A stretch of 64,000 bases of DNA from Bacteroidales bacterium (GCA_910575495.1 CAJTFS010000002.1:124001-188000), one strand, 5' to 3'; positions 23,961 through 33,860 are shown, counted from the first letter of the stretch. Made by a program: numbers and translations. Notes: a model not told the origin generated them from the letters alone.

Positions 23961-25964
23961 ATGGAAAAATCTCTTCCGAAGCCCGCTTCCTGCTGGCGGC
24001 GGTGGAATCGCAAAGGCTGGTCGGCTTTTGCGAGTCTGCACCGCAATGTAAGAATCGGAGTGCTCTCGGTGGGGATGTCGATCCTTCTGCTCGCGACGCA
24101 GGGCGCATCTGCACAGCATGCCGACACGAGCGCGGTTCTTCGGGAACTGCGCATCCGCGAGGTCGGCATCTCGGGGAGCCGTCAGACTCCCGTGCGCACC
24201 GTCATGTCGCAAACCCCGCTTTTCGACCGGAAAGCGCAGGCCGCAGCGCCTTGTCAGACCCTCGAGGCCGCGCTGCGCAACGCTCCTTCGGTCGACATTC
24301 GCGAACGCGGGGGCAAGGGTACGCAGGCCGACATCTCCGTCCGCGGGGGCTCTTTCGACCAGACCATGGTACTTCTCAACGGCATCGACTTCACCGATGC
24401 CCGCACCGGACACCAGTCCCATTCGCTGCCCGTCGACATCGAGTGCATCTCGGGCGTCGAGCTCCTGGAGGGCATCCCGGGCGTGGGCGCCTACGCCGGT
24501 GCCGTCAATATCCGCACGGCGCCGCTCCTGCCGCAATATCTGCGTGTCGAGGGCGTCGGGGGCCAGTACGGCTATGCCTACGGCAGCCTTTCGGGTGCCG
24601 TGGCCAAGGAGCGCTTCTCCCTGCTGGGGGCCGCCTCCTACCGGCGCAGCGACGGCTACCGGCACAACACCGATTTCGATACCTACAATGTCTTCGTGCG
24701 GAGTTCCTGCGAGGCTCCGCGCGCCGGGTTCTTCGACTTCCAGGCCGGTTATCAGAACCGCGCTTTCGGTTCGAACGGATTCTATGGCGCCTACAACCCC
24801 GAGCAGTGGGAGCATACATCCACGGCCCTGGCTTCGTTGAGATGGCAGCATTCCGCCGGGCGTTTCGCGTGGGGTGCCTATGTCAGCTATCGCAAGAATT
24901 TCGACCGCTACGACTGGACCCGCGGCACGGTTCTGAACCGCCACAATACCGACAACGCCGGTGCCAAGGCATGGGTCGATTGCGACTGGGCCGGCGGTAC
25001 CACGACGCTGGGCGGCGACTATGCGTTCAGCCACATCTACAGCACCAACCTGGGCGAATTGCTGGCGACACCCCACGGCGACTACCTCCGCGGCAAGTCG
25101 CGCCACACCGGCAACGTCTATCTGCGCCATTCCAAGCACTGGCGGCGCTTCGACGCGGCAGCTTCGGCCGGGGCAAGCCTCACGCCTTACGGTACGGCCC
25201 TGCTGTGGAGTCTGGACGGAGGTTGCCAGCCCGCCGAGGGCCTGCGCGTCAGCGTCGGGGCTTCGCAGTCGATGCGGCTGCCTACGTTCACCGATCTCTA
25301 CTATTCGTCGCCCGCACAGATCAACAATCTCGATCTCGTGCCCGAGAAGGCCGTCACCGTCCGTGCCGGCGCCCGTTATGCCAAGGGGCGCTGGAGCGCT
25401 TCGGCAACGGGTTACTATCGCGCCGGCCGCGACATCATCGACTGGGTGTGGCATCCCGACGACGACCCTGTGCCCGAGTGGCGCGGCAAATGGCACTCCG
25501 AGCAGACGAGCGAGCTGGACACCTACGGCGTCGAACTTACGGGCGGCTATGCTTCGTCCGAGGGTTTTCTGCGCCGTGCGACCTTGTCCTATGCCTGGAT
25601 CACCACGGACCGCAGTTCCGAGCTCATCGCCAAAAGCGCCATGGACTTTCTGCGCCATAAGGCGGCGTTGGCCGTCGAGGTGCGCTTCCTGCGCCGCATG
25701 TCGCTGGCGCTCACGGCCTCCGTCGCCCATCGCAACGGCAGCTATACCCACTATCCCGTGTCCGGCGACGCGTCGGTGACCGAAACGCGCGATTTCAAGC
25801 CCTATTTTCTGCTCGACGCGCGGCTGGCCTGGGAAAAGGGCATCTGCCGGCTCTATGTCGACGGGATGAACGTCACCGACACCCGCTACTGCGACATGGG
25901 CGGTATTCCGCTGCCCGGGGCGTGGGTCACGGGAGGCGTGGTGCTGACCATCGGCAAACGTTGA
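23961..25964 (+). CDS. TonB-dependent outer-membrane receptor (BtuB/siderophore type)
   Basis: A 667-residue receptor. An N-terminal signal region has an unusually long basic start before the hydrophobic core (~residues 32-50, ending GASA). The plug domain (~60-180) contains L-E-A-A-L-R-N-A-P-S-V-D-I-R and ADISVRGGSFDQTMVLLNGI. The beta-barrel ends with LDARLAWEKG...RLYVDGMNVTDTRY and a C-terminal strand, GAWVTGGVVLTI. There is no N-terminal carboxypeptidase-like (SusC) domain and no SusD neighbour, so a small chelate or vitamin is more likely than a glycan. No cobalamin riboswitch is visible upstream. Confidence 0.88.
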   Translation: MEKSLPKPASCWRRWNRKGWSAFASLHRNVRIGVLSVGMSILLLATQGASAQHADTSAVLRELRIREVGISGSRQTPVRTVMSQTPLFDRKAQAAAPCQTLEAALRNAPSVDIRERGGKGTQADISVRGGSFDQTMVLLNGIDFTDARTGHQSHSLPVDIECISGVELLEGIPGVGAYAGAVNIRTAPLLPQYLRVEGVGGQYGYAYGSLSGAVAKERFSLLGAASYRRSDGYRHNTDFDTYNVFVRSSCEAPRAGFFDFQAGYQNRAFGSNGFYGAYNPEQWEHTSTALASLRWQHSAGRFAWGAYVSYRKNFDRYDWTRGTVLNRHNTDNAGAKAWVDCDWAGGTTTLGGDYAFSHIYSTNLGELLATPHGDYLRGKSRHTGNVYLRHSKHWRRFDAAASAGASLTPYGTALLWSLDGGCQPAEGLRVSVGASQSMRLPTFTDLYYSSPAQINNLDLVPEKAVTVRAGARYAKGRWSASATGYYRAGRDIIDWVWHPDDDPVPEWRGKWHSEQTSELDTYGVELTGGYASSEGFLRRATLSYAWITTDRSSELIAKSAMDFLRHKAALAVEVRFLRRMSLALTASVAHRNGSYTHYPVSGDASVTETRDFKPYFLLDARLAWEKGICRLYVDGMNVTDTRYCDMGGIPLPGAWVTGGVVLTIGKR

Positions 25965-26007
25965 TCTTCCGCGGGCGCTTCGTTCGTCCGTTTCCGGCTG
26001 CATTCCG

Positions 26008-26038
26008 CCCGGTGCCACAAGGCATCGGGCTTTTTTTT
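26008..26038 (+). terminator. Terminator after the TonB receptor gene
   Basis: CCCGGTGCC (26008-26016) pairs with GGCATCGGG (26021-26029) around ACAA, followed by C and eight Ts. Confidence 0.8.
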
Positions 26039-26176
26039 GCGAGGGGACGGTTGGCATTCCGGGCGCAGCGAAGAATCTTTTTTCTCCCGCAAAGCTCTCC
26101 TCTTTCCAAGCACCGCCGCATGGATGGCGGCGTTTCGCTCTGTCAGCCTGCCTGGTTGTTATTTCTCTAACGATTT

Positions 26177-26208
26177 GTTGTCCGTCTGCCGAAAAATCCC
26201 TACATTTG
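26177..26208 (+). promoter_or_regulatory. Promoter of the histidine-degradation operon
   Basis: GTTG (26177-26180), 20 nt, TACATTTG (26201-26208), 37 nt before the ftcD-like start. No operator-like repeat is obvious next to it. Confidence 0.65.
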
Positions 26209-26244
26209 TATAGGAACAGAAAAATCAACAACACAATCATAATC

Positions 26245-27945
26245 ATGGAACAGAGAATCGTAGAGTGCGTCCCCAATTTCAGCGAAGGACGCGACCGGGA
26301 GGTGATCCGGCGCATCACTTCGGCCATCGAGCGGTCGGGCGGCGTCCGCCTGCTCGACGTCGACCCCGGCGAAGCCACCAACCGCACCGTCGTCACCTTC
26401 GTCGGCAGCCCCGAAGCGGTCGTCGAAGCCGCTTTCCAGGGAGTGAAGCAGGCCGCCGAACTCATCGACATGCGCAAGCACAAGGGAGCCCATCCGCGCA
26501 TGGGCGCCACCGACGTGCTGCCGTTGATCCCCATATCGGGCATCACGTTGGAGGAGTGCGCCGCCTTGTCGCGCGACCTGGCCAAGCGCATTGCCGAGGA
26601 GCTGCGCATTCCGACCTATTGCTACGAGGCCGCTGCTTTCAAGCCCGAACGCAAGAACCTGGCCGTCTGCCGGGCGGGCGAGTACGAGGCGCTGCCCGAG
26701 AAGCTGTCGCACGCCGATTCGGCACCCGATTTCGGGGCCCGGCCCTACGACGACGGGGTGGCCCGCACGGGCGCTACGACCGTCGGGGCCCGCGATTTTC
26801 TGATCGCCGTCAATTTCAACCTCAATACCACCTCCACTCGCCGGGCCAACGCCATTGCGTTCGACGTGCGTGAAAAGGGCCGCCCCGTCCGCGAGGGCAA
26901 TCCCATTACGGGCAAGATCGTGAAGGACGCCGCCGGCAATCCCGTCATGCAGCCCGGCACGCTCAGGGCGACCAAGGCCATCGGATGGTTCATCGAGGAG
27001 TACGGCATCGCGCAGGTCTCGATGAACATCACCGACATCGCCGTCACGCCCCTGCATGTCGCTTTCGATGAGGTGTGCCGCAAGGCCGATGCCCGCGGCG
27101 TGCGGGTCACCGGCACCGAGATCGTCGGGCTCGTGCCCAAACGGGCGCTCGTCGAGGCCGGCAAGTATTTTTTGCGAAAACAGCACCGTTCGACCGGCAT
27201 CGCCGAGGAGGAGATCGTCCGCATGGCCGTCAAGTCGATGGGCTTGGACGATCTGAAGCCTTTCGTGCCCCAAGAGAAGGTGATCGAATACCTGCTGGAC
27301 GCCGAGTCCGGCGGCAAGCGGCTTGTCGACATGACCTGCAAGGCGTTCGCCGCCGAAACGGCCAGCGAGTCGCCCGCTCCGGGCGGCGGGTCGATTGCGG
27401 CTTACATGGGAGCCTTGGGCGCTGCGCTCGGCACGATGGTGGCCAACCTCTCGTCGCACAAGGCCGGGTGGGACGACCGCTGGGAGGAGTTTTCCGACTG
27501 GGCCGACCGGGGGCAGATTCTCCTCTCCGAGCTGTTGCATCTGGTCGACGAGGATACGGCGGCATTCAACCGCATCATGGCCGTTTTCGCCATGCCCAAG
27601 TCTACCGACGAGGAGAAGGCCGCCCGCAGCGAGGCCTTGCAGGCCGCGACGCTTTACGCCACGCAGGTTCCCCTGCGTACGATGAAGGCCGCTTCGAAGG
27701 TGTTCGACATCGTGGAAGCCATGGCTGCCGAGGGCAACCCCAATTCGGTTTCCGACGCCGGTGTCGGCGCGTTGGCTGCGCGCAGCGCCGTGCTGGGTGC
27801 CTGTCTCAACGTGAAGATCAACGCCGCAGGACTCAAGGACCGCGCTGCGGCCGATGCCCTCGTCGCCGAAGCCGAAGCGTTGGCCGCCGAAGCCCGGCGG
27901 CGCGAAAAGGAGGTTTTGGCCCTTGTCGAATCGAAAATACAATAA
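26245..27945 (+). CDS. ftcD: Glutamate formimidoyltransferase / formimidoyltetrahydrofolate cyclodeaminase fusion
   Basis: A 566-residue bifunctional enzyme that takes the formimino group from formiminoglutamate onto tetrahydrofolate and then deaminates it, the last step of this histidine pathway. The transferase part (residues 1-~325) begins R-I-V-E-C-V-P-N-F-S-E-G-R-D and has HKGAHPRMGATDVLPL (~80-95). The cyclodeaminase part (~365-566) begins ESPAPGGGSIAAYMGALGAAL. The start at 26245 gives the conserved N-terminus. It heads ftcD-hutU-hutH-hutI. Confidence 0.95.
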   Translation: MEQRIVECVPNFSEGRDREVIRRITSAIERSGGVRLLDVDPGEATNRTVVTFVGSPEAVVEAAFQGVKQAAELIDMRKHKGAHPRMGATDVLPLIPISGITLEECAALSRDLAKRIAEELRIPTYCYEAAAFKPERKNLAVCRAGEYEALPEKLSHADSAPDFGARPYDDGVARTGATTVGARDFLIAVNFNLNTTSTRRANAIAFDVREKGRPVREGNPITGKIVKDAAGNPVMQPGTLRATKAIGWFIEEYGIAQVSMNITDIAVTPLHVAFDEVCRKADARGVRVTGTEIVGLVPKRALVEAGKYFLRKQHRSTGIAEEEIVRMAVKSMGLDDLKPFVPQEKVIEYLLDAESGGKRLVDMTCKAFAAETASESPAPGGGSIAAYMGALGAALGTMVANLSSHKAGWDDRWEEFSDWADRGQILLSELLHLVDEDTAAFNRIMAVFAMPKSTDEEKAARSEALQAATLYATQVPLRTMKAASKVFDIVEAMAAEGNPNSVSDAGVGALAARSAVLGACLNVKINAAGLKDRAAADALVAEAEALAAEARRREKEVLALVESKIQ

Positions 27946-27949
27946 GCAT

Positions 27950-29965
27950 ATGACTTTGCAGGAGTTTCAAGCCGATATTCGCGCCGGCATTCCCGACAGG
28001 CTGCCGGCCGTGAAACCTTACGACAAACAGATCAACCATGCCCCGCGCCGCAAGGAGATTCTGACGCCCGAGGAACGGGTGCTGGCCTTGAAGAATGCCT
28101 TGCGCTACTTCCCGGAGAAGCATCATGCCGTTCTGATCCGGGAGTTCGCCGAGGAGTTGCGCAAGTACGGCCGCATCTACATGTACCGCCTGCGCCCGGA
28201 CTACGAGATGTATGCCCGGCCCATCGACGAGTATCCGGCCCGCTGCCGGCAGGCCGCGGCCATCATGATGATGATCCAGAACAACCTCGACAAGGCTGTG
28301 GCGCAGCATCCCCACGAACTGATCACCTACGGCGGCAACGGCGCCGTGTTCCAGAACTGGGCGCAGTACCGGCTGACGATGAAATACCTGTCGGAGATGA
28401 CCGACCGGCAGACGCTGGTGATGTATTCGGGGCATCCGCTCGGACTCTTCCCGTCGCATCCCGATGCGCCGCGCGTGGTCGTGACCAACGGCATGGTCAT
28501 TCCCAACTACTCGAAACCCGACGACTGGGAGCGTATGAACGCCCTCGGTGTTTCGCAATACGGGCAGATGACCGCCGGATCGTACATGTACATCGGGCCG
28601 CAGGGCATCGTCCACGGCACGACCATCACGGTGCTGAACGCCGCCCGCAAGCGTTTCACGAACGGCCGCAGCGACACGCGCGGCATGCTGTTCGTCTCGT
28701 CGGGTCTCGGCGGCATGTCGGGCGCCCAGCCCAAGGCGGGCAACATCTCGGGCGTCGTGTCGGTGATCGCCGAGATCAACCCCAAGGCCGCTGCCAAGCG
28801 CCACGAGCAGGGGTGGATCGACGAACTCCACGAGTCGCTGGACGAGCTGATGCCGCGCATCCGTCGGGCTGTCAGCGAAAAAGAGGTCGTCTCGCTGGCC
28901 TATGTCGGCAACGTCGTCGACCTTTGGGAGCGGCTCGCTGAGGAGGAGATCGCCGTCGACCTCGGTTCCGACCAGACGTCGCTCCACAACCCTTGGGCAG
29001 GCGGTTATTATCCCGTCGGGCTGAGCTACGAGGCTTCCAACAAGATGATGGCCGAGGAGCCTGCCCGCTTCCGCGAGTGCGTGCAGGAGTCGCTGCGCCG
29101 GCAGGCCGACGCCATCAACAAGCTCACGGCGCGCGGCATGTACTTTTTCGACTACGGCAACGCCTTTCTGTTGGAGGCCTCGCGCGCCGGTGCCGCCGTG
29201 GTGGGCGAGGGCGGACGCTTCCGCTATCCCTCCTACGTGCAGGACATCATGGGCCCCATGTTCTTCGACTACGGGTTCGGCCCGTTCCGCTGGGTCTGCA
29301 CCTCCGGCAAGCCCGAGGACCTGGAGCTGACCGACCGGCTCGCCGCCGAAGTTCTGGAGGAGATACGCCGCACGGCCCCCGACGAGATCAAGGGCCAGCT
29401 CGACGACAACATCCATTGGATCCGCGAGGCCGGGCGGAACCGCCTCGTCGTCGGTTCGCAGGCCCGCATCCTCTATGCCGACTGCGAGGGCCGCACCAAA
29501 ATAGCGTTGGCTTTCAACCGGGCCATCGCCGACGGACGCCTTTCGGCCCCCGTGGTCCTGGGCCGCGACCACCACGACGTCTCGGGCACCGATTCGCCTT
29601 ACCGCGAGACGTCGAACATCTGCGACGGTTCGTCGCGAACGGCCGACATGGCCGTGCAGAACGTCATCGGCGATTCGTTCCGCGGTGCTACGTGGGTTTC
29701 GATCCACAACGGCGGCGGCGTGGGCTGGGGCGAGGTCATCAACGGCGGTTTCGGCATGGTGATCGACGGTTCGGAGGATTCCGACCGCCGCATCCGCGAG
29801 ATGCTCTTCTGGGATGTCAACAACGGCATCGCACGCCGCGGCTGGGCCCGCAACGAAGGGGCGCTCGCGGCCATCCGCCGCGAGATGGCACGTACGCCCG
29901 GCCTGCAGGTCACACTGCCCAGCCCGGCCGACGAGAACATGATACGCAACATACTGAATGAATAA
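27950..29965 (+). CDS. hutU: Urocanate hydratase
   Basis: HutU converts urocanate to imidazolonepropionate using tightly bound NAD+. The 671-residue protein is of the long type found in Bacteroidetes, against about 555 in Pseudomonas. Conserved stretches include ELITYGGNGAVFQNWAQY (~125-142), VMYSGHPLGLFP (~161-172), the NAD-binding FVSSGLGGMSGAQPKA (~249-264) and VGRDHHDVSGTDSP-like (LGRDHHDVSGTDSPYRET, ~537-554). The start at 27950 lies 4 nt after ftcD. Confidence 0.96.
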   Translation: MTLQEFQADIRAGIPDRLPAVKPYDKQINHAPRRKEILTPEERVLALKNALRYFPEKHHAVLIREFAEELRKYGRIYMYRLRPDYEMYARPIDEYPARCRQAAAIMMMIQNNLDKAVAQHPHELITYGGNGAVFQNWAQYRLTMKYLSEMTDRQTLVMYSGHPLGLFPSHPDAPRVVVTNGMVIPNYSKPDDWERMNALGVSQYGQMTAGSYMYIGPQGIVHGTTITVLNAARKRFTNGRSDTRGMLFVSSGLGGMSGAQPKAGNISGVVSVIAEINPKAAAKRHEQGWIDELHESLDELMPRIRRAVSEKEVVSLAYVGNVVDLWERLAEEEIAVDLGSDQTSLHNPWAGGYYPVGLSYEASNKMMAEEPARFRECVQESLRRQADAINKLTARGMYFFDYGNAFLLEASRAGAAVVGEGGRFRYPSYVQDIMGPMFFDYGFGPFRWVCTSGKPEDLELTDRLAAEVLEEIRRTAPDEIKGQLDDNIHWIREAGRNRLVVGSQARILYADCEGRTKIALAFNRAIADGRLSAPVVLGRDHHDVSGTDSPYRETSNICDGSSRTADMAVQNVIGDSFRGATWVSIHNGGGVGWGEVINGGFGMVIDGSEDSDRRIREMLFWDVNNGIARRGWARNEGALAAIRREMARTPGLQVTLPSPADENMIRNILNE

Positions 29966-29987
29966 CGTTTAACATCCGTAATCTCAC

Positions 29988-31478
29988 ATGGAACTTCACC
30001 ATATTTCCGCCGAGCATCTTTCGATCGGCCGGGTTCGCGAAATCCTCGAAAAACACCTGCGCCTGGCGCTCTCCGACGACGCCCGCCGGCGCATCGTCCG
30101 CTGCCGCGAATATCTCGACCGCAAGATGGAGAATCCCGAGCGTCCTGTCTACGGCATCACTACGGGCTTCGGTTCGCTGTGCAACATTTCGGTCGGGAGC
30201 GACGACCTGGCGCAGTTGCAGAAGAACCTCGTCATGTCGCACGCCTGCGGCACGGGCGGGCGCGTGCCCGCCGACATCGTGCGGTTGATTCTGCTGCTGA
30301 AAATCCAGTCGCTCTCCTACGGCCATTCGGGCGTTCAGCTCGCCACGGTCGAGCGGCTGGTCGATTTCTTCAACAACGACATCCTGCCCGTCATCTACCA
30401 GCAGGGTTCGCTCGGCGCTTCGGGCGATCTGGCGCCGCTGGCCCACATGAGCCTGCCGCTGCTGGGGCTCGGCAAGGTCGTGTTCCGGGGCGAGGAGCGC
30501 GATTCCGCCGAGGTGTTGGCCGAAATGGGGTGGCAGCCCGTCGAGTTGCAGTCGAAAGAGGGGCTCGCACTGCTCAACGGCACGCAGTTCATGGCCGCCT
30601 ATGGCGTGTGGTCGGTTATCGAGGCGCGCAGGCTGAGCGAGTGGGCCGATGCGGTCGGCGCCTTGTCGCTCGACGCTTTCGACGGCCGGATCGAGCCTTT
30701 CTGCGACGAGGTGCACCTGGTCCGCGCCCACAAGGGGCAGCTGGCCACGGCCCGCAACTTCCGCCGTCTGCTGGAGGGCAGCGAGATGATCGCCCGCGAG
30801 AAACAGCATGTGCAGGACCCCTATTCGTTCCGTTGCATCCCGCAGGTGCACGGCGCTTCGAAGGATACGATCGACTACGTGGAAAGCGTCCTCACCACCG
30901 AGATCAACTCCGCGACCGACAATCCGACCGTCTTCCCCGACGAAGACACGGTCGTCTCGGCCGGCAATTTCCACGGCCAGCCCATCGCTCTGGCCATGGA
31001 TTTCCTGGCCATCGCTGTGGCCGAGCTGGGCAATATCTCCGAGCGGCGCATCTACAAGTTGATTTCCGGTACGCGCGGCCTGCCCAGTTTCCTGGTGGCC
31101 AAGCCGGGGCTCAACAGCGGCTTCATGATCCCGCAGTATGCCGCCGCCTCGATCGTCAGCCAGTCGAAAGGGCTCTGCATGCCCGCGTCGGTCGATTCGA
31201 TTCCCTCGTCGCAGGGGCAGGAGGACCACGTCAGCATGGGTTCCAATGCCGCCACCAAACTCTACCGCGTCGTGGGCAACACGCGCCGCGTGCTGGCCAT
31301 CGAGCTTTTCAACGCTGCGCAGGCGTTCGAGTTCCGGCGCCCGCTCCGTACGTCGCCCCTGCTCGAACGTCTCTTGGCCGACTACCGCCTGAAAGTGCCT
31401 TTCATCATCGACGATACGGTGATGTATCCCCATATCGAATCTTCGGTCGAATTCTTGAGTCATGAAACTGCTTGTTAG
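29988..31478 (+). CDS. hutH: Histidine ammonia-lyase
   Basis: HutH deaminates histidine to urocanate, the first step of the pathway. The 496-residue protein carries the Ala-Ser-Gly triad that forms the MIO prosthetic group, in QGSLGASGDLAPLAHM around residue 145. YGITTGFG (~54-61), with the catalytic Tyr, and NPTVFPDEDTVVSAGNFHGQ are also family blocks. It overlaps hutI by 17 nt, so translation of the two is probably linked. Confidence 0.96.
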   Translation: MELHHISAEHLSIGRVREILEKHLRLALSDDARRRIVRCREYLDRKMENPERPVYGITTGFGSLCNISVGSDDLAQLQKNLVMSHACGTGGRVPADIVRLILLLKIQSLSYGHSGVQLATVERLVDFFNNDILPVIYQQGSLGASGDLAPLAHMSLPLLGLGKVVFRGEERDSAEVLAEMGWQPVELQSKEGLALLNGTQFMAAYGVWSVIEARRLSEWADAVGALSLDAFDGRIEPFCDEVHLVRAHKGQLATARNFRRLLEGSEMIAREKQHVQDPYSFRCIPQVHGASKDTIDYVESVLTTEINSATDNPTVFPDEDTVVSAGNFHGQPIALAMDFLAIAVAELGNISERRIYKLISGTRGLPSFLVAKPGLNSGFMIPQYAAASIVSQSKGLCMPASVDSIPSSQGQEDHVSMGSNAATKLYRVVGNTRRVLAIELFNAAQAFEFRRPLRTSPLLERLLADYRLKVPFIIDDTVMYPHIESSVEFLSHETAC

Positions 31479-32703
31479 AAACATCGGCAGGATCGTCGGC
31501 ATCCGGCCCGCCGGGTGTCTGCGTCTCTGCGGCGAGGAGATGTCGCGGCTGGAGACGCTCGACGAGGCTTGGCTGCTGGCCGACGAGGGGCGCATCGCCG
31601 CGTTCGGCCGCATGTCCGATTGTCCCTCCGGCGACGGTGCGCAGGTCGTCGATGCCGGCGGCGGCATGCTCTTTCCGTCGTTCTGCGATTCGCACACCCA
31701 TCTGGTCTATGCCGGAAGCCGCGAGCAGGAGTTTCTGGACAAGATCGCCGGGCTGAGCTACGAGGAGATCGCCAAACGCGGCGGCGGCATTCTCAACTCG
31801 GCCGACCGCCTGCACGCGACCTCCGAGGAGGAGCTTTACAGCCAGGCCATGGCCCGCGTGCGCGAAATCATCCGCATGGGCACCGGCTGCGTGGAGATCA
31901 AGAGCGGTTACGGTCTTTCGACCGAAGACGAGCTGAAAATGTTGCGCGTCATCCGGCGTATCCGTGAGACGGCGCCTTTGGCCGTGCGCGCTACTTTCCT
32001 CGGGGCGCATGCCGTGGCCCGGGCCTACGTCGGGCGGCAGAAGGAGTACGTCGACCTGGTTTGCAACGAGATGTTGCCGGCCGTGGCGCGCGAGGGGCTG
32101 GCCGATTTCGTCGATGTCTTCTGCGACGAGGGCTTCTTCACGGTCGACGAAACGGTCCGCATCATCGAAGCAGGCCGCAGTCTGGGCCTGCGGGCCAAGA
32201 TCCACGCCAACGAGTTGGCCGTGTCGGGCGGCGTGCAGGCGGGCGTGGCCCATGGCGCATTGTCGGTCGACCACCTTGAGCGCATGGGCGCTGAGGAGAT
32301 CGAGGCCCTGCGCGGTTCGGCCACCATGCCCACTTTGCTGCCCGGCGCCGCGTTCTTCCTCGGCATGAGCTATCCGCCGGCCCGCGACATGATCCGGGCC
32401 GGGCTGGGCGTCGCCCTGGCATCGGACTACAACCCCGGTTCTTCGCCTTCGGGCAACATGCGCATGGTCGTCTCGCTGGCCTCGATCCGCATGAAGATGA
32501 CTCCTGCCGAAGCGCTCAACGCCGCCACGCTCAACAGTGCCTATGCCATGGGGCTGAGCGACGAATACGGTTCGATCACCCGCGGCAAGGCCGCCAACTT
32601 CTTCCTCACCGACCCGATGCCGTCGGTCGAGTTCTTCTCCTATGCCTACCAGACCCCGCTGATCCGGCGGGTGTTCCTGCGCGGCGGGGAGTATGCGGAG
32701 TAG
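31462..32703 (+). CDS. hutI: Imidazolonepropionase
   Basis: HutI hydrolyses imidazolonepropionate to formiminoglutamate. The 413-residue amidohydrolase has the metal-binding F-x-D-S-H-T-H motif (CDSHTHLVYAGSREQEF, ~74-90), KSGYGLSTEDELKML (~149-163), ATFLGAHAV (~173-181), the metal His in KIHANELAVSGG (~244-255) and the A-S-D-Y-N-P-G-S-S-P block (~326-335). It is the last gene of the operon. Confidence 0.96.
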   Translation: MKLLVRNIGRIVGIRPAGCLRLCGEEMSRLETLDEAWLLADEGRIAAFGRMSDCPSGDGAQVVDAGGGMLFPSFCDSHTHLVYAGSREQEFLDKIAGLSYEEIAKRGGGILNSADRLHATSEEELYSQAMARVREIIRMGTGCVEIKSGYGLSTEDELKMLRVIRRIRETAPLAVRATFLGAHAVARAYVGRQKEYVDLVCNEMLPAVAREGLADFVDVFCDEGFFTVDETVRIIEAGRSLGLRAKIHANELAVSGGVQAGVAHGALSVDHLERMGAEEIEALRGSATMPTLLPGAAFFLGMSYPPARDMIRAGLGVALASDYNPGSSPSGNMRMVVSLASIRMKMTPAEALNAATLNSAYAMGLSDEYGSITRGKAANFFLTDPMPSVEFFSYAYQTPLIRRVFLRGGEYAE

Positions 32704-32783
32704 CCGCACATGCAGTCTGGCGGCACGGGATTTCCGGTCCGGTTCGCGATGTCCGGCCGTCCTCGGGCGCCGCATTCCGTAGA

Positions 32784-32817
32784 CGGATTACCGGAATTGC
32801 TACCATTGTTACCGGAA
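32784..32817. promoter_or_regulatory. Operator-like direct repeats upstream of the AraC-type gene
   Basis: TTACCGGAA occurs at 32788-32796 and 32809-32817, a 21-bp spacing (two helical turns), a typical AraC-family operator layout. The 20-mer GGATTACCGGAATTGCTACC (32785-32804) is matched at 38572-38591 with four substitutions. Confidence 0.6.
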
Positions 32818-32853
32818 CGGCGCCCGGTGCGCTGAAAAAGGCGGCTTTCATGT

Positions 32854-32861
32854 TACATTTG
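32854..32861 (+). promoter_or_regulatory. -7 element of the AraC-type gene
   Basis: TACATTTG, 23 nt upstream of the start codon; no good -33 element, consistent with activator dependence. The operator-like repeats end 36 nt upstream of it. Confidence 0.5.
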
Positions 32862-32884
32862 CACTGCACAACCCTTGTTCAGCC

Positions 32885-33781
32885 ATGAATCCGATCGAGC
32901 ATTTCGAGCATGTTTTCGAGTACAACGAACTGATGGGCGTTGAGACGCTCCATCCGCTGGTCTCGGTCATCGACCTGTCGCAGGCCCGCATGATCCGCCG
33001 CTACCGTCACACGTTCGGTTTCTATGCCTTGTTCCTCAAGGACGTGAAGTGCGGCAATATGATCTACGGCTGCCAGTATTACGACTACCAGGAGGGCACC
33101 ATCGTCAGCATCGCGCCCGGGCAGGTGGCCGGCGTGGAGGACAACGGCGAGCTGTTCCAGCCCAAGGGATGGGCGCTCGTCTTCCATCCCGATCTGATCC
33201 GCGGAACGTCGCTCGGGCGCAACATGCGCAACTATTCGTTCTTTTCCTACGAGGCCAACGAGGCGCTCCACCTCTCGGAGCAGGAGCGGGAGATCGTCAT
33301 CGACTGCCTGCACAAGATACGCACCGAGACCGAGCACGCCGTCGACAAGCACACCCAGCGGCTCATAACGGCCAACATTGAGCTGCTGCTCGATTATTGC
33401 GTGCGCTTCTACGAAAGGCAGTTCATCACGCGCGGGTGTGTCAATAGCGACGTTCTGATCCGTTTCGAACGTCTGCTCGACGACTATTTCGCCTCGGAGA
33501 AGCCCCGGACCGAGGGCCTGCCATCGGTGAAATACTGCGCCGGGCAGCTTCATCTGTCGGCCAACTATTTCGGCGATCTCATCAAGAAGGAGACGGGCCG
33601 CACGGCGCAGGAGCATATCCAGTCGAAATTGATCGACATGGCCAAGGAGCGGATTTTCGATGCCCGCAAGTCGGTGAGCGAGGTCGCCTACGAATTGGGA
33701 TTCAAGTATCCGCAGCATTTCTCGCGTCTTTTCAAAAAGGCGACGGGACTTACGCCCAAAGAGTACAGGAAGCCCAATTGA
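32885..33781 (+). CDS. AraC-family transcriptional regulator
   Basis: A 298-residue regulator. Residues ~200-297 form the double helix-turn-helix: VKYCAGQLHLSANYFGDLIKK is the first HTH and the VSEVAYELGFKYPQHFSRLFKKATGLTPKEYR stretch the second, with its conserved recognition signature. The N-terminal ~170 residues resemble the cupin-type sensor of the family (IVSIAPGQVAG, GWALVFHPDLIRGTSLG). The gene converges with the operon 38508-33861 and has operator-like repeats upstream that recur upstream of that operon, so it probably regulates itself and that operon. Confidence 0.92.
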   Translation: MNPIEHFEHVFEYNELMGVETLHPLVSVIDLSQARMIRRYRHTFGFYALFLKDVKCGNMIYGCQYYDYQEGTIVSIAPGQVAGVEDNGELFQPKGWALVFHPDLIRGTSLGRNMRNYSFFSYEANEALHLSEQEREIVIDCLHKIRTETEHAVDKHTQRLITANIELLLDYCVRFYERQFITRGCVNSDVLIRFERLLDDYFASEKPRTEGLPSVKYCAGQLHLSANYFGDLIKKETGRTAQEHIQSKLIDMAKERIFDARKSVSEVAYELGFKYPQHFSRLFKKATGLTPKEYRKPN

Positions 33782-33798
33782 CCGGCATGGCCGTTACG

Positions 33799-33839
33799 AA
33801 AAAGGAGGTTTTCAGCATCGTGGCTGAAAACCTCCTTTT
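33799..33839. terminator. Bidirectional terminator between the AraC gene and the aldo-keto reductase operon
   Basis: A 16-17-bp stem (AAAAGGAGGTTTTCAGC with its complement 33823-33839) around a 6-nt loop, flanked by A and T runs so that it can serve both converging units. Confidence 0.88.
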
Positions 33840-33860
33840 GCTTGCAGGGCTGCGCTGCGG

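Noticed and set aside
32764..32826. CGGGCGCCG/CGGCGCCCG inverted repeat considered as the hut operon terminator
   Set aside because: The arms are ~45 nt apart with no T run; the operator-like direct repeats inside it are a better explanation for structure here.
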